Both the position numbers and the translations under genes were made by a program. A stretch of 64,000 nt of DNA from NCBI RefSeq assembly GCF_000613805.1, contig NZ_BAJR01000002.1, forward strand, positions 1-64,000, read 5' to 3'. Positions within the stretch are counted from its first letter, which is position 1, and each line of letters starts with the position of its first letter. This DNA is from Phocaeicola paurosaccharolyticus JCM 15092 (lineage in GTDB: Bacteria > Bacteroidota > Bacteroidia > Bacteroidales > Bacteroidaceae). The notes under the pieces are model-generated. The model saw only the letters and a program-made list of their open reading frames with translations, was not told the DNA's origin and did not search any database. Shown here piece by piece: positions 46,980 through 57,162 of the stretch.

Positions 46980-48215
46980 GTGAACTTTCCCTTTTATATA
47001 GCAAAGCGCTATCTATTATCTAAGAAATCACACAACGCTATAAATGTAATCTCAGCTATCTCGGTATGCGGGGTTGCACTAGCTACTATTGCGCTGATAT
47101 GCACCCTCTCAGTATTCAATGGGTTTCATGACATGGTAGCTACGCTTTTTACTGCTTTCGATCCGGAAATTAAAATTACCTCGGTAAGAGGTAAGGTGTT
47201 TGATGGCAACGATAATAAGATACTTTCAATATCGAAACTGCCTGAAGTAGAGACATACTCAGCCTCTTTGGAAGAGAATGTGATGGCCCAGTACAAAGAC
47301 AGACAGATTATGGTAACCTTAAAGGGCGTTGAGGATAATTTTGAAAAGCTCAACTCTATAGATAGCATACTTGTAGGAAGGGGAAAATTTATAGTTCATG
47401 ATACTCTAGCTAATTATGTGGTGCCTGGAGTTGAGATTATCTCAGCTCTGAATTCCGGCATACGTTTTCTTGATCCTTTGACCATATATGCACCAAAGCG
47501 TGGTGAGAAAATTAATATGGCTAATCCGGCATCAAGTTTCAACTCTGATGATCTTTACTCAAGTGGTCTTGCTTTTGCTGTAAATCAGAGCAAGTATGAT
47601 TCATCTTACATGCTTACATCAATTGACTTTGTTAGAAGACTTTATGGATACAACAATGAGGTTAGCTCTATAGAACTTAAACTGAAGAATCCTGAGGATA
47701 TAGATGAGGTGAAAGATAAGATCAAATCAATTATTGGTCCCGACTACAACGTACTTGATAGATACGAGCAGCAAGCAGATACATTTAGGATAATGAAGAT
47801 TGAAAAGTTACTTTCGTATGTCTTCCTCACCTTTATCCTTATGATTGCCTGCTTTAATGTCATAGGATCTCTATCTATGCTTATAATAGATAAGAAGAAA
47901 GATGTCATTACTCTCCGCAATCTAGGTGCAGACGATAAGTCAATAATAAAGATTTTCCTTTTTGAGGGTTCACTTATAACTTTGGTGGGAGCAACTGTAG
48001 GCGTAATTCTGGGTGTCACTCTATGTATCATACAACAGGAGTTTGGCATTATATCACTGGGTGATTCAAATTCCCTTGGTTCATTTGTAGTCGACGCCTA
48101 TCCTGTCAGCATGCACGTTACCGATGTTGTATTGGTATTCTTTACAGTCCTAATAATAGGAATAGCATGTGTATGGTATCCGGTGAGATACTTCGGTAAA
48201 AGAATTCTTCAGTAA
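46980..48215 (+). CDS. ABC transporter permease, FtsX/LolC-LolE type
   Basis: 411 residues. GTG start at 46980, eight bases after rbfA. FYIAKRYLLSKKSHNAINVI at the N-terminus, one membrane helix, a large periplasmic part (about residues 45-265) and three C-terminal helices including FLTFILMIACFNVIGSLSML fit the lipoprotein-release or FtsX family. No ATPase gene is next to it. Its stop abuts that of the convergent pyridoxal kinase gene. Confidence 0.88.
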   Translation: MNFPFYIAKRYLLSKKSHNAINVISAISVCGVALATIALICTLSVFNGFHDMVATLFTAFDPEIKITSVRGKVFDGNDNKILSISKLPEVETYSASLEENVMAQYKDRQIMVTLKGVEDNFEKLNSIDSILVGRGKFIVHDTLANYVVPGVEIISALNSGIRFLDPLTIYAPKRGEKINMANPASSFNSDDLYSSGLAFAVNQSKYDSSYMLTSIDFVRRLYGYNNEVSSIELKLKNPEDIDEVKDKIKSIIGPDYNVLDRYEQQADTFRIMKIEKLLSYVFLTFILMIACFNVIGSLSMLIIDKKKDVITLRNLGADDKSIIKIFLFEGSLITLVGATVGVILGVTLCIIQQEFGIISLGDSNSLGSFVVDAYPVSMHVTDVVLVFFTVLIIGIACVWYPVRYFGKRILQ

Positions 48216-49091
48216 TTATATTAACTCGTAGCTGCTGTTCTGAATAGGCATATCAAGGTTGTGCAGTACCTTCTCAAGTAAAATGCCGTCACGATTATCA
48301 TACTCATATCCGAAAGTAGCACGTATTCCCTGAAGAATAAACTGTGTGGCTCTGTCAAGAGCGATAGGTAAGCTGTCACCTTGCATTATTGAACCTGTGA
48401 CAACACTCGTAAAAGCATCTCCGGTACCTGGGTAGTGTGCCGGTAGGTATGCACATGTAACTTTCCAGTATTTATCTCCTTTTCTGTTATATGCATAAAC
48501 AGATGTTTTATGTGGATCATCCTTTACCGGAACGCTTGTTATAATAACTACTTCTGGCCCTTTCTCTGAAAGTATACGAAGATACTCTTTCAACTCAGTA
48601 TCACTGTTGTCGGCCTTATATGGCTTGTCAAGAAGGAAGAATATCTCTGTTAGGTTAGGGGTGATTACATCAGCCTTACTAATAAGAGTTCTCATTTCTG
48701 TTATCATAGAGCTGTTGAAGTTTGCATAAAGCTTTCCATTATCACCTAACACCGGGTCGATTATAACCAAGGTATCATCCTTACGGAAGTCATCTATGAA
48801 GTTGGATACTATATGTATCTGTCTAGGAGAACCAAGGTATCCGGTGTATATTGCGTCGAATGAGGCTCCTAATCTCTTCCACTCGTCAATAATAACAGGC
48901 ATTTCGTCTGTAAGATCATGGAAAGAAAAGGTAGGATATTGAGTGTGACTGGATAATACAGCAGTAGGAAGTGGACAAACTTGAAATCCCATAGATGAAA
49001 GGATGGGGATTACAACAGTCAGCGAAACCCTTCCCATGCCTGATAGGTCGTGTATAGCTGCAACTTTCTTTACGTTATTAGAATATACCAT
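48216..49091 (-). CDS. Pyridoxal/pyridoxamine kinase-like protein
   Basis: Phosphorylates vitamin B6 to PLP (family knowledge). About 291 residues from 49091 (or 294 from 49100). LSGMGRVSLTVVIPILSSMG near residue 19, DPVLGDNGKLYAN near residue 118 and the ribokinase-family motif PGTGDAFTSVVTGS near residue 225 are seen. It has a start 40 bases after murI on the same strand and may end that operon. Confidence 0.85.
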   Translation of the reverse strand: MVYSNNVKKVAAIHDLSGMGRVSLTVVIPILSSMGFQVCPLPTAVLSSHTQYPTFSFHDLTDEMPVIIDEWKRLGASFDAIYTGYLGSPRQIHIVSNFIDDFRKDDTLVIIDPVLGDNGKLYANFNSSMITEMRTLISKADVITPNLTEIFFLLDKPYKADNSDTELKEYLRILSEKGPEVVIITSVPVKDDPHKTSVYAYNRKGDKYWKVTCAYLPAHYPGTGDAFTSVVTGSIMQGDSLPIALDRATQFILQGIRATFGYEYDNRDGILLEKVLHNLDMPIQNSSYELI

Positions 49092-49130
49092 GATTCTCAA
49101 TATTAAATAACAACTTAATGCCTCTCTCTC

Positions 49131-49964
49131 TTACTTAAGGATGATTGACTCTACATCAATTTTCGTATCTTTTATGAATACGGCAGCCGATTCCTTGAAC
49201 TTTTCAACACTCTCTGTTGTAAGGAATGTTGTTGCTCCTCCCTTAGTACATCTCTCTTCCATATCAGCATGCCTTATAAAGTAATCCTTAAGACTCTTTG
49301 CCACAAAGTTTCCCTGAGTTATAAGTTCAATATTGGCAGGTGTATATTTTCTTATTTTATCAATAAGGAGAGGGTAGTGTGTGCATCCCAAAATTATAGA
49401 GTCAATCTTAGAATCTTTCTCCATAAGAGCATAAATATATTTCTTTACAAAGTAGTCTGCTCCATCCGATTCAAACTCGTTGTTCTCAATTAGTGGCACC
49501 CACATAGGGCATGCTATTCCGCTAACTGTAATATCAGGGAAGAGTTTATTAATCTCAAGAAGATATGATTGAGAGTCTATAGTACCTCTGGTGGCAACTA
49601 TACCCACATGTCTTGATTTGGTTATATCTCCTATCATTTCTACAGTAGGGCGAATTACTCCTAATACCCTTCTAGTCGGATCAATATTTGGGAGATCATT
49701 CTGCTGTATTGAGCGCAGTGCTTTTGCAGATGCAGTATTACATCCTAAGATTACAAGTTGGCAACCCATATCAAATAGCTTTTTTACGGATTGAAGTGTG
49801 AACTCGTAAACAATCTCAAATGAGCGGTTACCATATGGTGCTCTTGCATTATCACCTAAATAGAGATAATCGTATTCAGGCATCAGCCTACGTATTGAAG
49901 TGAGTATCGTAAGACCTCCATAGCCGGAGTCGAAAATACCTATAGGACCTCTGTTTTCTTTCAT
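49131..49964 (-). CDS. murI: Glutamate racemase
   Basis: Makes D-glutamate for peptidoglycan. 277 residues. GIFDSGYGGLTIL near residue 8 (Asp-Ser), VILGCNTASAKALRS near residue 70 with the first catalytic Cys and IILGCTHYPLL near residue 190 with the second. Its position downstream of bamA and two ompH genes is the usual Bacteroidota order, so envelope functions are grouped. A hairpin terminator at 49982-50034 lies between ompH and murI, so murI may have its own promoter. Confidence 0.95.
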   Translation of the reverse strand: MKENRGPIGIFDSGYGGLTILTSIRRLMPEYDYLYLGDNARAPYGNRSFEIVYEFTLQSVKKLFDMGCQLVILGCNTASAKALRSIQQNDLPNIDPTRRVLGVIRPTVEMIGDITKSRHVGIVATRGTIDSQSYLLEINKLFPDITVSGIACPMWVPLIENNEFESDGADYFVKKYIYALMEKDSKIDSIILGCTHYPLLIDKIRKYTPANIELITQGNFVAKSLKDYFIRHADMEERCTKGGATTFLTTESVEKFKESAAVFIKDTKIDVESIILK

Positions 49965-49981
49965 ATCTATAATAAAACAGA

Positions 49982-50034
49982 AACGGATTACTTCGGAGTT
50001 AAGGAGTATTCCTAAACAACCGGAGTAATCCGTT
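49982..50034 (-). terminator. Hairpin between ompH and murI
   Basis: AACGGATTACT and AGTAATCCGTT pair over 11 bases around a long loop; TTTCTGTTTT follows on the minus strand. A terminator or processing site within the envelope gene run. Confidence 0.65.
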
Positions 50035-50054
50035 CAATGAGATAATATCTTTAA

Positions 50055-50558
50055 TTATTTAAGACCTAGTTTAGCCTTTACTTGAGCAGTAACATCTGAA
50101 GTAAGAGTGTCGCTCATATAAGGGATATCAGTTCTATTAGTATCGAAGATAAATGTGTAACCACCTGCTACACCAACAGCTTTAATGGCATCTTCAACCT
50201 TCTTGTAGATTGGTTCCATCATCGTAGCATATGATTTCTGAAGTTGCTGTTGTGCATCTTGTTGAAACTGCATACCTTTCTCGCTTAGGTCCTGAAGTTC
50301 TTTCTGACGTCTGTCTTGAATGTTCTTAGGCAAGTTAGCTTGTTCCTGCTGGAATTCAGTATATTTTTTAGTGAACTCTTCGTTAGCACGCTTGATTTCA
50401 TCTTCGTACTGTTTCTGCATAGCTTGAATATCTGTTTGTGCTTTTGTATATTCTGGCATTACAGTGACAATATCCATAGATTTGATGTGACCGAATTTCT
50501 GCGCAAATACGCTCATAGGAGCGATAAGTAAAAGTAATAAAGCGATTTTCTTAAACAT
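50055..50558 (-). CDS. OmpH/Skp-family periplasmic chaperone
   Basis: 167 residues. A signal peptide ends near SVFAQ (residue 20). The IKSMDIVTVMPEYTKAQTDI strand is followed by a long charged helical hairpin, then a small C-terminal beta part with GYTFIFDTNRTD. Skp escorts outer-membrane proteins to BamA, which is encoded two genes upstream. The second of two adjacent ompH genes. Confidence 0.9.
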   Translation of the reverse strand: MFKKIALLLLLIAPMSVFAQKFGHIKSMDIVTVMPEYTKAQTDIQAMQKQYEDEIKRANEEFTKKYTEFQQEQANLPKNIQDRRQKELQDLSEKGMQFQQDAQQQLQKSYATMMEPIYKKVEDAIKAVGVAGGYTFIFDTNRTDIPYMSDTLTSDVTAQVKAKLGLK

Positions 50559-50625
50559 AATACTGTATTTTATTAATTATTCTATTTCTGTTATTGATAA
50601 TTATAGTGATTGCAAATGTATAAAA

Positions 50626-51141
50626 TTAATTTGAATATCCTAATTGAGACAAAACTTCATTGCTAATATCAATTTTAGGAGATGCAAATATTATATTGTT
50701 ATTAGATGCTCTGTCAAGTATCATATAATATCCTTTTCTCTCGGCAATAGACTTAACAGCCTGATATATGCTATTATCCAATGGAGCTATAAGGCTCTCT
50801 CTCATTTTATACATCTCACCTTCCGGTCCGAAGTATTGTTTCTTCAACTCGGCTACCTCTTTCTCCTTTGCTAGTATTTCAGCCTCCTTCTGGCTTCTAA
50901 TAGAAGCAGAGGTTTTTGATGCCTGTTTTTGATAATTCTCATATAGAGCCTTAGCTTGATTGCTCTTAGCCTCAATCTCTTTCTGATACTGTTGAGAAGC
51001 CTGATTCATCTTCTCATTTGCCTGTTGATAAGCTGGAATCTGTTTTGTGATATATTCCATATCAATAAGAGCGTATTGCTGAGCGTTTGCTTTAAATGCA
51101 ACACAAAATAGTACAAGAGTAAAAAATAAAAATTTCTTCAT
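50626..51141 (-). CDS. OmpH/Skp-family periplasmic chaperone
   Basis: 171 residues from MKKFLFFTLVLFC at 51141 (the frame is open further upstream but into bamA). A signal peptide ends at KANAQ. YALIDMEYITKQIPAYQQAN is followed by a helical hairpin and a C-terminal part with GYYMILDRASNNN. It starts 13 bases after bamA. Confidence 0.9.
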   Translation of the reverse strand: MKKFLFFTLVLFCVAFKANAQQYALIDMEYITKQIPAYQQANEKMNQASQQYQKEIEAKSNQAKALYENYQKQASKTSASIRSQKEAEILAKEKEVAELKKQYFGPEGEMYKMRESLIAPLDNSIYQAVKSIAERKGYYMILDRASNNNIIFASPKIDISNEVLSQLGYSN

Positions 51142-51154
51142 AATAAACTTAAAT

Positions 51155-53797
51155 TTAGAATTCTTGTCCCAGGATGAAGTGGAATTGGCTACCACTGTAC
51201 TGGCTGGAACCACCAATCTTATCGAAACCATATGCCCAGTCAATACCCATCATACCAATCATTGGTAGGAATATTCTCACACCTAAACCGGCAGAGCGTT
51301 TAAGGCTGAATGGGTTAAAGTTACCTACATTGTTCCAAGCATTACCACCTTCAACAAATCCAAGTGCATAAATACTTGTTGAGTTCTCCAGCATAAGTGG
51401 GTATCTGAGCTCTGCGCCAAGTCTTGCGTAAGCATATCCTTCACTACCGTAAGGAGTAAGCGAGCCGTTCTCATATCCGCGAAGAGCGATAGTCTCAGAA
51501 GCATAGCTTGTGCTATAACCTGTCATACCGTCACCACCCATATAGAATGTCTCGAAAGGAGATTTAACATACTTGTTGTAATGACCTAAGATACCAAACT
51601 CTGCTCTAGTCATAATAACAGGACATTTGTTGCCGCCTGAAAGAGCTGTATATGTTTTAAGTTTAAATTTCCATTTATGATATTCAATCCAGTTGTAGAT
51701 ACTTGCTGCATCTTTGTAGTTGTCCTTACCATATGTAGCATAGTCTTTCTTTGAGAACAGAGAATATGGAGGAGTGAACTGTACAGAAGCTGTCAACTCA
51801 GATCCACGACGTGGGAATATAGGGTTATCACTAGAGTTACGTCCTAATGTAAACGACATACTCAAGTTGTTACAGTTACCTGTAGACATATACTCACCAT
51901 TGTTAAGACGGATATATAGATAACTCCAATCTTTAAGAACAAATCTCTGGTAAGAGAGTTCAGCTGAGAGAGTGAAGTAGTCATCAGGCCATCTCAAACG
52001 TTTACCCCAACCAATAGAAGCACCATACATCTTGATTGATTTGTCAGGGTCATAATATGAATCGTAGTTGTAGTTGTTTCCGTAATAGTTACCATATCCA
52101 CCATAGAGTGAGTTATAGTAGTTGTTCATATAAGCAGAGTTATAATAGTTGCTGCTTATATCTGACTGTACTGAATAGAATGCAGATACAGAGAATGAAT
52201 TAGGACGTTTACCTCCGAACCAAGGGTCGAAGAAAGAGACGCTATATGATTGATAATAGCTACCGTTTGTCTGGCCACTGATAGTAAGTGTCTGTCCGTC
52301 ACCTTGAGGAAGGAATCCTCTGTAGTTATCACTCTTATGGAATAAGTTTGCCATAGAGAAGTTGGTGAACTTAAGACTTAACTTACCGATAACACCTGTT
52401 TGTCCCCAACCTGCAGAGAACTCAACTTGGTCGTTTGCTTTTGATTCAAGATCCCAGTTGATATCTACTGTACCATTAGTGTAGTCTGGTTGTACATCGG
52501 GTTTAATATTTTCAGGGTTAAAGTGTCCCATCTGAGCAATCTCACGGTAAGAACGCTCAAGAGCCTCCTTACTGAACAAGTCGCCTGGTTTTGTTCTAAG
52601 TTCACGGCGTACTACATTTTCATATAGACGGTCGTTACCATTAATTCTAACTTTGCTGATTGTTGCCTGGAAGCCCTCCTCAACACGCATTTCAAGGTCG
52701 ATAGAGTCTCCGTCTATGTTAACCTCAACAGGATCTATACCTGCTACTATATAACCTTGGTTATAGTAGAAGTTACCTATCGCATCTTCATCACCTGTCA
52801 AACGTTCGTGGAGAAGTTTCTGGTTGTATACATCACCCTTCTTCATTCTCAACTGTTGATTCATCCAATCTGAAGAGTATAGTTTGTTACCTACCCAAGT
52901 CACATTGCGAAGGTAATACTTACTTCCTTCATCTATTTTCATGTAGATATCGACAGTATTTTCGTCGAAAGGGTATACGCTGTCTACTACAATCTGTGCG
53001 TCTCGGTAACCAAGTTCGTTATATTTGTCGATGATATTCTGTTTATCTTCTTCGTATTTATCGTTGATGAATTTCTTTGTCTTGAAGATGTTAAGGAGCT
53101 TATTCTTCTCGTTTGTCTTCTTCATTGTGCTCTTAATCTTCTTTGCTGTGAGTGCAGAGTTTCCTTCAATAGTGATTTTGTGAACTTTTACCTTCTCTTT
53201 CTTATCAACATCGATAAGAACGTTAACCATCTCTTTGTTATCAGGAATATCTTTCTCAATAATTCTTACATCTGCATTTTTGAAACCTTTATCATCAAAA
53301 TGTCTCTTGATAAGTAGCTTTGCTCTGTCAATAAGGTTTGGAGTAATCTGGCTACCTTTAACAAGACCTAACTTAGTTTCCAAATCCTCTTTTTCACTCT
53401 TTTTGACACCGTTATAACGTATCTCTGCAATACGTGGACGTTGTTTAAGCTTTATGTTTAGATATATCTTATTGCCTACAATCTTCTCAGCTACAATCTG
53501 CACATCCGAGAACAGCCCGTGTCTCCAATAGCGTTTTATGGCAGATGTTATATCATCACCAGGTACAGTTATAGTCTGCCCCACTGCCAGTCCAGAAAGA
53601 CCTATAAGGACATAGTCTTCATAGTTCTTGACACCTTCTACCTTTATACCGCCAATCTCATATTTTTTTGGCGTACCTGAGTATAGAATTACCGGGTTGT
53701 TATTCTCTTCGGCATTAATGTCCTGAGCATTGCTGCTATTTGTAAAGCAGAACAGGCAAGTTAGCGTAAGTAATATTTTTAAAAAACGATATTGCAT
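51155..53797 (-). CDS. bamA: Outer membrane protein assembly factor BamA
   Basis: 880 residues from [10 protein letters not shown] at 53797. A signal peptide (to about NAQ) precedes five POTRA domains ([31 protein letters not shown]; GWVxNKLYS-type; [16 protein letters not shown]) and a 16-strand barrel with RGF-type motifs and a C-terminal HFILGQEF ending in Phe, the BAM signature. A Tyr/Asn/Gly-rich insert (about residues 535-580) is present. It overlaps the uppS end by none and lies 11 bases after the restored uppS stop. The frame is open through uppS because of an indel there, not because of fusion. Confidence 0.94.
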   Translation of the reverse strand: MQYRFLKILLTLTCLFCFTNSSNAQDINAEENNNPVILYSGTPKKYEIGGIKVEGVKNYEDYVLIGLSGLAVGQTITVPGDDITSAIKRYWRHGLFSDVQIVAEKIVGNKIYLNIKLKQRPRIAEIRYNGVKKSEKEDLETKLGLVKGSQITPNLIDRAKLLIKRHFDDKGFKNADVRIIEKDIPDNKEMVNVLIDVDKKEKVKVHKITIEGNSALTAKKIKSTMKKTNEKNKLLNIFKTKKFINDKYEEDKQNIIDKYNELGYRDAQIVVDSVYPFDENTVDIYMKIDEGSKYYLRNVTWVGNKLYSSDWMNQQLRMKKGDVYNQKLLHERLTGDEDAIGNFYYNQGYIVAGIDPVEVNIDGDSIDLEMRVEEGFQATISKVRINGNDRLYENVVRRELRTKPGDLFSKEALERSYREIAQMGHFNPENIKPDVQPDYTNGTVDINWDLESKANDQVEFSAGWGQTGVIGKLSLKFTNFSMANLFHKSDNYRGFLPQGDGQTLTISGQTNGSYYQSYSVSFFDPWFGGKRPNSFSVSAFYSVQSDISSNYYNSAYMNNYYNSLYGGYGNYYGNNYNYDSYYDPDKSIKMYGASIGWGKRLRWPDDYFTLSAELSYQRFVLKDWSYLYIRLNNGEYMSTGNCNNLSMSFTLGRNSSDNPIFPRRGSELTASVQFTPPYSLFSKKDYATYGKDNYKDAASIYNWIEYHKWKFKLKTYTALSGGNKCPVIMTRAEFGILGHYNKYVKSPFETFYMGGDGMTGYSTSYASETIALRGYENGSLTPYGSEGYAYARLGAELRYPLMLENSTSIYALGFVEGGNAWNNVGNFNPFSLKRSAGLGVRIFLPMIGMMGIDWAYGFDKIGGSSQYSGSQFHFILGQEF

Positions 53798-53807
53798 CTT
53801 TAAAACT

Positions 53808-54538
53808 TTATAATTGTTCACTCGTTTTGCCATAACGGCGTTCTCTTTGTTGATAATCACATATTGCTTTGTAAAACTCTTCCTCTTTGAAATCGGGCCA
53901 ATAAGTGTTACAGAAATATAGCTCTGAATAGCACTTTGCCATAGAAGGTAGTTGCTAAGTCTGAACTCTCCACCAGTCCTTATCAATAAATCAGGGTCAG
54001 ACATGTATGATGTGGCAAGATGTTGTGATATTGTTTCATCAGTAATCTCTTCCGGCAACATTTCGCCTTGTTTTATTTTTTCTCCAATCTGTCTTACAGC
54101 TTCAGTCATTTCCCATCTAGATGAGTAGCTTACTGCAAGAGTAAGGTACATTCCTTTATTAATAGATGTATTATATTCACATCTTTCAAGTCTTTCACGT
54201 ACCTCAACAGGAAGTTTCTCTCTTTCACCTATGATTTTAAAACAAATATCATTTTTCATGAAAGTTTGCTCTTCGATAGAGTCCATAAGCAGGCTCATCA
54301 ATGCAGTCACCTCATCGGTAGGCCTATTCCAGTTTTCAGTGGAGAATGTATATAGAGTAAGATATTTTATTCCAATTAGAGAAGCCGCTTCAGCAACAAT
54401 ATGGACAGTCTCAGCACCTGCCTGATGGCCCATGCTTCTTTCCATACCTCTTTGCTTAGCCCATCTACCGTTGCCATCCATAATTATAGCAACGTGCTTA
54501 GGTAGCCTATTTATGTCTATTTGCTCCTTATAATGCAT
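53808..54538 (-). CDS. uppS: Undecaprenyl diphosphate synthase (one-base indel)
   Basis: Makes the lipid carrier of peptidoglycan and glycan synthesis. [14 protein letters not shown] near residue 18 and [19 protein letters not shown] near residue 190 are the family motifs. Then the frame slips: adding a T near 53929 gives [20 protein letters not shown] and ends at TAA (53808-53810) with [10 protein letters not shown], the normal end, for 243 residues. The gene is essential, so the indel is most likely a sequence error. It follows the DUF6242-type lipoprotein gene by 14 bases. Confidence 0.9.
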
Positions 54539-54552
54539 TTTATCTTGACACT

Positions 54553-55941
54553 TTATTTAAAGCCCAATTTATTGATTCTTCCTTTCCAAACTTCATTTGA
54601 GTTACTGAATATTATCCAGATGAAGTTATTACTATCTACAGTGCAAGAGTAGTGACCTCCGGCATTCTGGTATAGTGTTGCAAAAGATGTAGGGAATTTA
54701 ACCAGACTAGATATTGATTTCCAGTTTGCACCATTGTTGTTTGATATATAGAAATTGCTGAACGGTTTCTTTGTCCCATTCTGGCTCTTTCCACCAAAAG
54801 CATATAGCGCATCATTGTAATGTATCATGGTTATATTCTCAAGATTTGGGCAATAGTAACCATTATTGTTGTATGTATATTCCACCCAACTATTTTCAGT
54901 ACTCAGTTTTCCCCATGCGTTATTTACAGAGTCATTTGTAGCACTGTTATTTCCCATTGCAAGTTTTCTATAAATAGAACTGTTGTGAGTGCTGGTAATA
55001 GCAGCATATGAGAGATTCTCTGTAGGGAAGTTTGCACTTACCTCATTACCCTCAGTCCAGGTTACTCCATCAGGAGTATCAACAAATCTGTTGTTAGTGC
55101 TTATTGCCGAAAGTGAAGCTACAGAAGCGGATTCATAATAGTTTGCGACAAGAGCTTTCAGCAGAGGAGCTCCGCTTACTGCCTGCCATGTATTTCCGTC
55201 ATTGCTCACGTATAGAGTGTTTGAAGCAAGGATGTATAGTTTCTCTCCCCAAACCATAAGTGATGAGATGTCTACACCTGTCAATGGAATCTCTGTTGGA
55301 GTAGTCCAACTCTTTCCATCAGTCATAGATGTTGAGGTCATCATTGCCTTATCTGCTATATTGCATGCAATCAATATATTGTTTTTGAAGAATACTGATT
55401 TTTGTTTCTGGACATTAGTTGCAACGATGTTACTTCCAAGTTTTGACCATGTAAGTGAATCCGGAACCTGCTTGTGAACATTGATCTGGGTAGTATATGC
55501 ATGTCCCAATGTATTGTTCAGTGCAAGAACCTTCATCTGTATAGGGCTCTCAAAGTTGATAGAGTCAGTAGAAACCCAAAGACTATCTTTGTTTGACTCT
55601 TTCTGATTTACAATTATTATATAGTTTGAATCAGATGTAATGTTAACTACAACTCTGCTTACATCTGTGCCTACAGGTAAGGAGTCAACATTATATATGA
55701 GCCTTCTATTCTGGTCTATAACAAAAGGATACTCGCTTCCAGTAACAGTAACAGTAATTGTAGTGTCTTTGCCGCTTGAAGTTTTAGAAGTATATTTTGT
55801 CTCTATGTCATTAATTGAAAAAGCTGTAATACTTGCATTTGGGCTTAGCTCTATGGTTTCTTCATCTTTATTTAAGCATGAAGTAGTAGCAATTGCTGTA
55901 ATTATCAGACTGCAAAATACAGCCAATGTCTTTATTTTCAT
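54553..55941 (-). CDS. Surface lipoprotein, DUF6242-like with propeller-type repeats
   Basis: 462 residues. The lipobox is ATTSCLN near residue 22. An N-terminal Ig-like part (about residues 35-160) is followed by Asp-box-like repeats such as [22 protein letters not shown] and [12 protein letters not shown], typical of a beta propeller. It sits directly upstream of uppS-bamA on the same strand, a conserved-looking place, so an envelope role is likely, but no function is known to me. The -7-like TACTTTTG at 55970-55977 is its probable promoter and perhaps that of the whole run. Confidence 0.75.
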   Translation of the reverse strand: MKIKTLAVFCSLIITAIATTSCLNKDEETIELSPNASITAFSINDIETKYTSKTSSGKDTTITVTVTGSEYPFVIDQNRRLIYNVDSLPVGTDVSRVVVNITSDSNYIIIVNQKESNKDSLWVSTDSINFESPIQMKVLALNNTLGHAYTTQINVHKQVPDSLTWSKLGSNIVATNVQKQKSVFFKNNILIACNIADKAMMTSTSMTDGKSWTTPTEIPLTGVDISSLMVWGEKLYILASNTLYVSNDGNTWQAVSGAPLLKALVANYYESASVASLSAISTNNRFVDTPDGVTWTEGNEVSANFPTENLSYAAITSTHNSSIYRKLAMGNNSATNDSVNNAWGKLSTENSWVEYTYNNNGYYCPNLENITMIHYNDALYAFGGKSQNGTKKPFSNFYISNNNGANWKSISSLVKFPTSFATLYQNAGGHYSCTVDSNNFIWIIFSNSNEVWKGRINKLGFK

Positions 55942-55969
55942 TTGTAAAAGAATCTTTTGTTACAAGTCG

Positions 55970-55977
55970 CAAAAGTA
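55970..55977 (-). promoter_or_regulatory. -7 element of the DUF6242-uppS-bamA run
   Basis: TACTTTTG on the minus strand, 28 bases upstream of the lipoprotein start. Confidence 0.45.
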
Positions 55978-56079
55978 GAAAGATTTTTCTCTTATTTGAA
56001 CTTTTATGGTAAGTTTTATATTAATTTATAGATAGAATCCCATTTTTTGTAGCTATATTAGGGAATATTATAGAGGTAA

Positions 56080-57117
56080 TTATCTATTTGTGAGATGTAT
56101 AATTTCTCTATTAAAACGCCTCATATTCTCTCTTTTGTTAAATTTCTTTATCTCTGGAGCCTTCACTCCATCATTAATTACTAAGTCCGAAATCTCAATA
56201 AATGCTTCGTCCCATAAGTCCTTGTCTATGAAAGATTGAAGTAGAATTGCTCCGCCCTCAATAATTACTGACTCTAACTTCTCATTATAGAGTATATCCA
56301 ATATCTGCGGAATAACCTCTGAGTTAAAATCTATCTTCTTCAACGTCAGTCCGTTGCTATCGCCGTCTTTTATCGAATTGAAAACGATTGTATTTACTTT
56401 TCCATCAAAGAGATGCAACTCTTTTGGAAGTGCAAGTTTTCTATCTATCACTATTCGTGTTGGGTTCTTACCATACCAGTCTCTTGTAGAAAGAGTTGGG
56501 TTGTCCAGTCTGGCAGTGTTAGTACCCACCATGATAGCCATATTTTCGCTCCTATATTTGTGTACAAGCATCCTGGTGAGATCAGAAGAAATCTTAACCG
56601 GTTCTCCGCTTTCTCTTTTTATGTCAATAAAGCCATCGGCCGATTGTGCCCACTTGAGCGTTATATATGGTCTCTTCTGAGTGTTGAAGAGGATAAATTT
56701 CTTATTTAAATCAAGGCACTCCCTTTCCAGTACTCCCCATTTAACATCTACACCTGCATCTGTCAGTTTCTTTATGCCTCTTCCTGAAACTAATGGGAAT
56801 GGATCTTTACAACCTATTATAACTCTTGGTATCTTTTTGCTGATAATAAGGTCGGCACAAGGAGGAGTCTTACCATAATGAGAGCATGGCTCAAGGCTTA
56901 CATAGATTGTCGAATTCTCAAGTTTTTGTTGCTCTTTTACGGAACTTATGGCGTTAACCTCAGCATGTGGACCACCATACTTTATATGATATCCCTCACC
57001 GATAATCTTACCATCGCATACAATCACTGCTCCAACCATAGGGTTAGGCGATACGTTACATCTGCCGTTCTTTGCAAGCTGTATGCATCTTGCCATATAT
57101 TTTTCGTCAATTGTCAT
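56080..57117 (-). CDS. ribD: Bifunctional riboflavin deaminase/reductase RibD
   Basis: Two steps of riboflavin synthesis. 345 residues from MTIDEKYMARCIQLAKNG at 57117. Deaminase zinc site HAEVNAISSV near residue 52 and PCSHYGKTPPCADLI near residue 77; reductase half from about residue 150 (RPYITLKWAQSADGFID). The reductase C-terminus is complete. Divergent from prmC, with overlapping leader space. Confidence 0.94.
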   Translation of the reverse strand: MTIDEKYMARCIQLAKNGRCNVSPNPMVGAVIVCDGKIIGEGYHIKYGGPHAEVNAISSVKEQQKLENSTIYVSLEPCSHYGKTPPCADLIISKKIPRVIIGCKDPFPLVSGRGIKKLTDAGVDVKWGVLERECLDLNKKFILFNTQKRPYITLKWAQSADGFIDIKRESGEPVKISSDLTRMLVHKYRSENMAIMVGTNTARLDNPTLSTRDWYGKNPTRIVIDRKLALPKELHLFDGKVNTIVFNSIKDGDSNGLTLKKIDFNSEVIPQILDILYNEKLESVIIEGGAILLQSFIDKDLWDEAFIEISDLVINDGVKAPEIKKFNKRENMRRFNREIIHLTNR

Positions 57118-57135
57118 TCCAATCTTTTTTCTTAT

Positions 57136-57143
57136 TACTTTTG
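57136..57143 (+). promoter_or_regulatory. -7 element of prmC
   Basis: TACTTTTG, fitting TAnnTTTG, 20 bases upstream of the ATG at 57163; it makes the longer open frame back into ribD unlikely to be coding. Confidence 0.45.
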
Positions 57144-57162
57144 TGTAAGATATATGAATAAA

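Noticed and set aside
51155-54538. A real UppS-BamA fusion protein
   Set aside because: A one-base correction gives two normal proteins with correct ends and a signal peptide for BamA.
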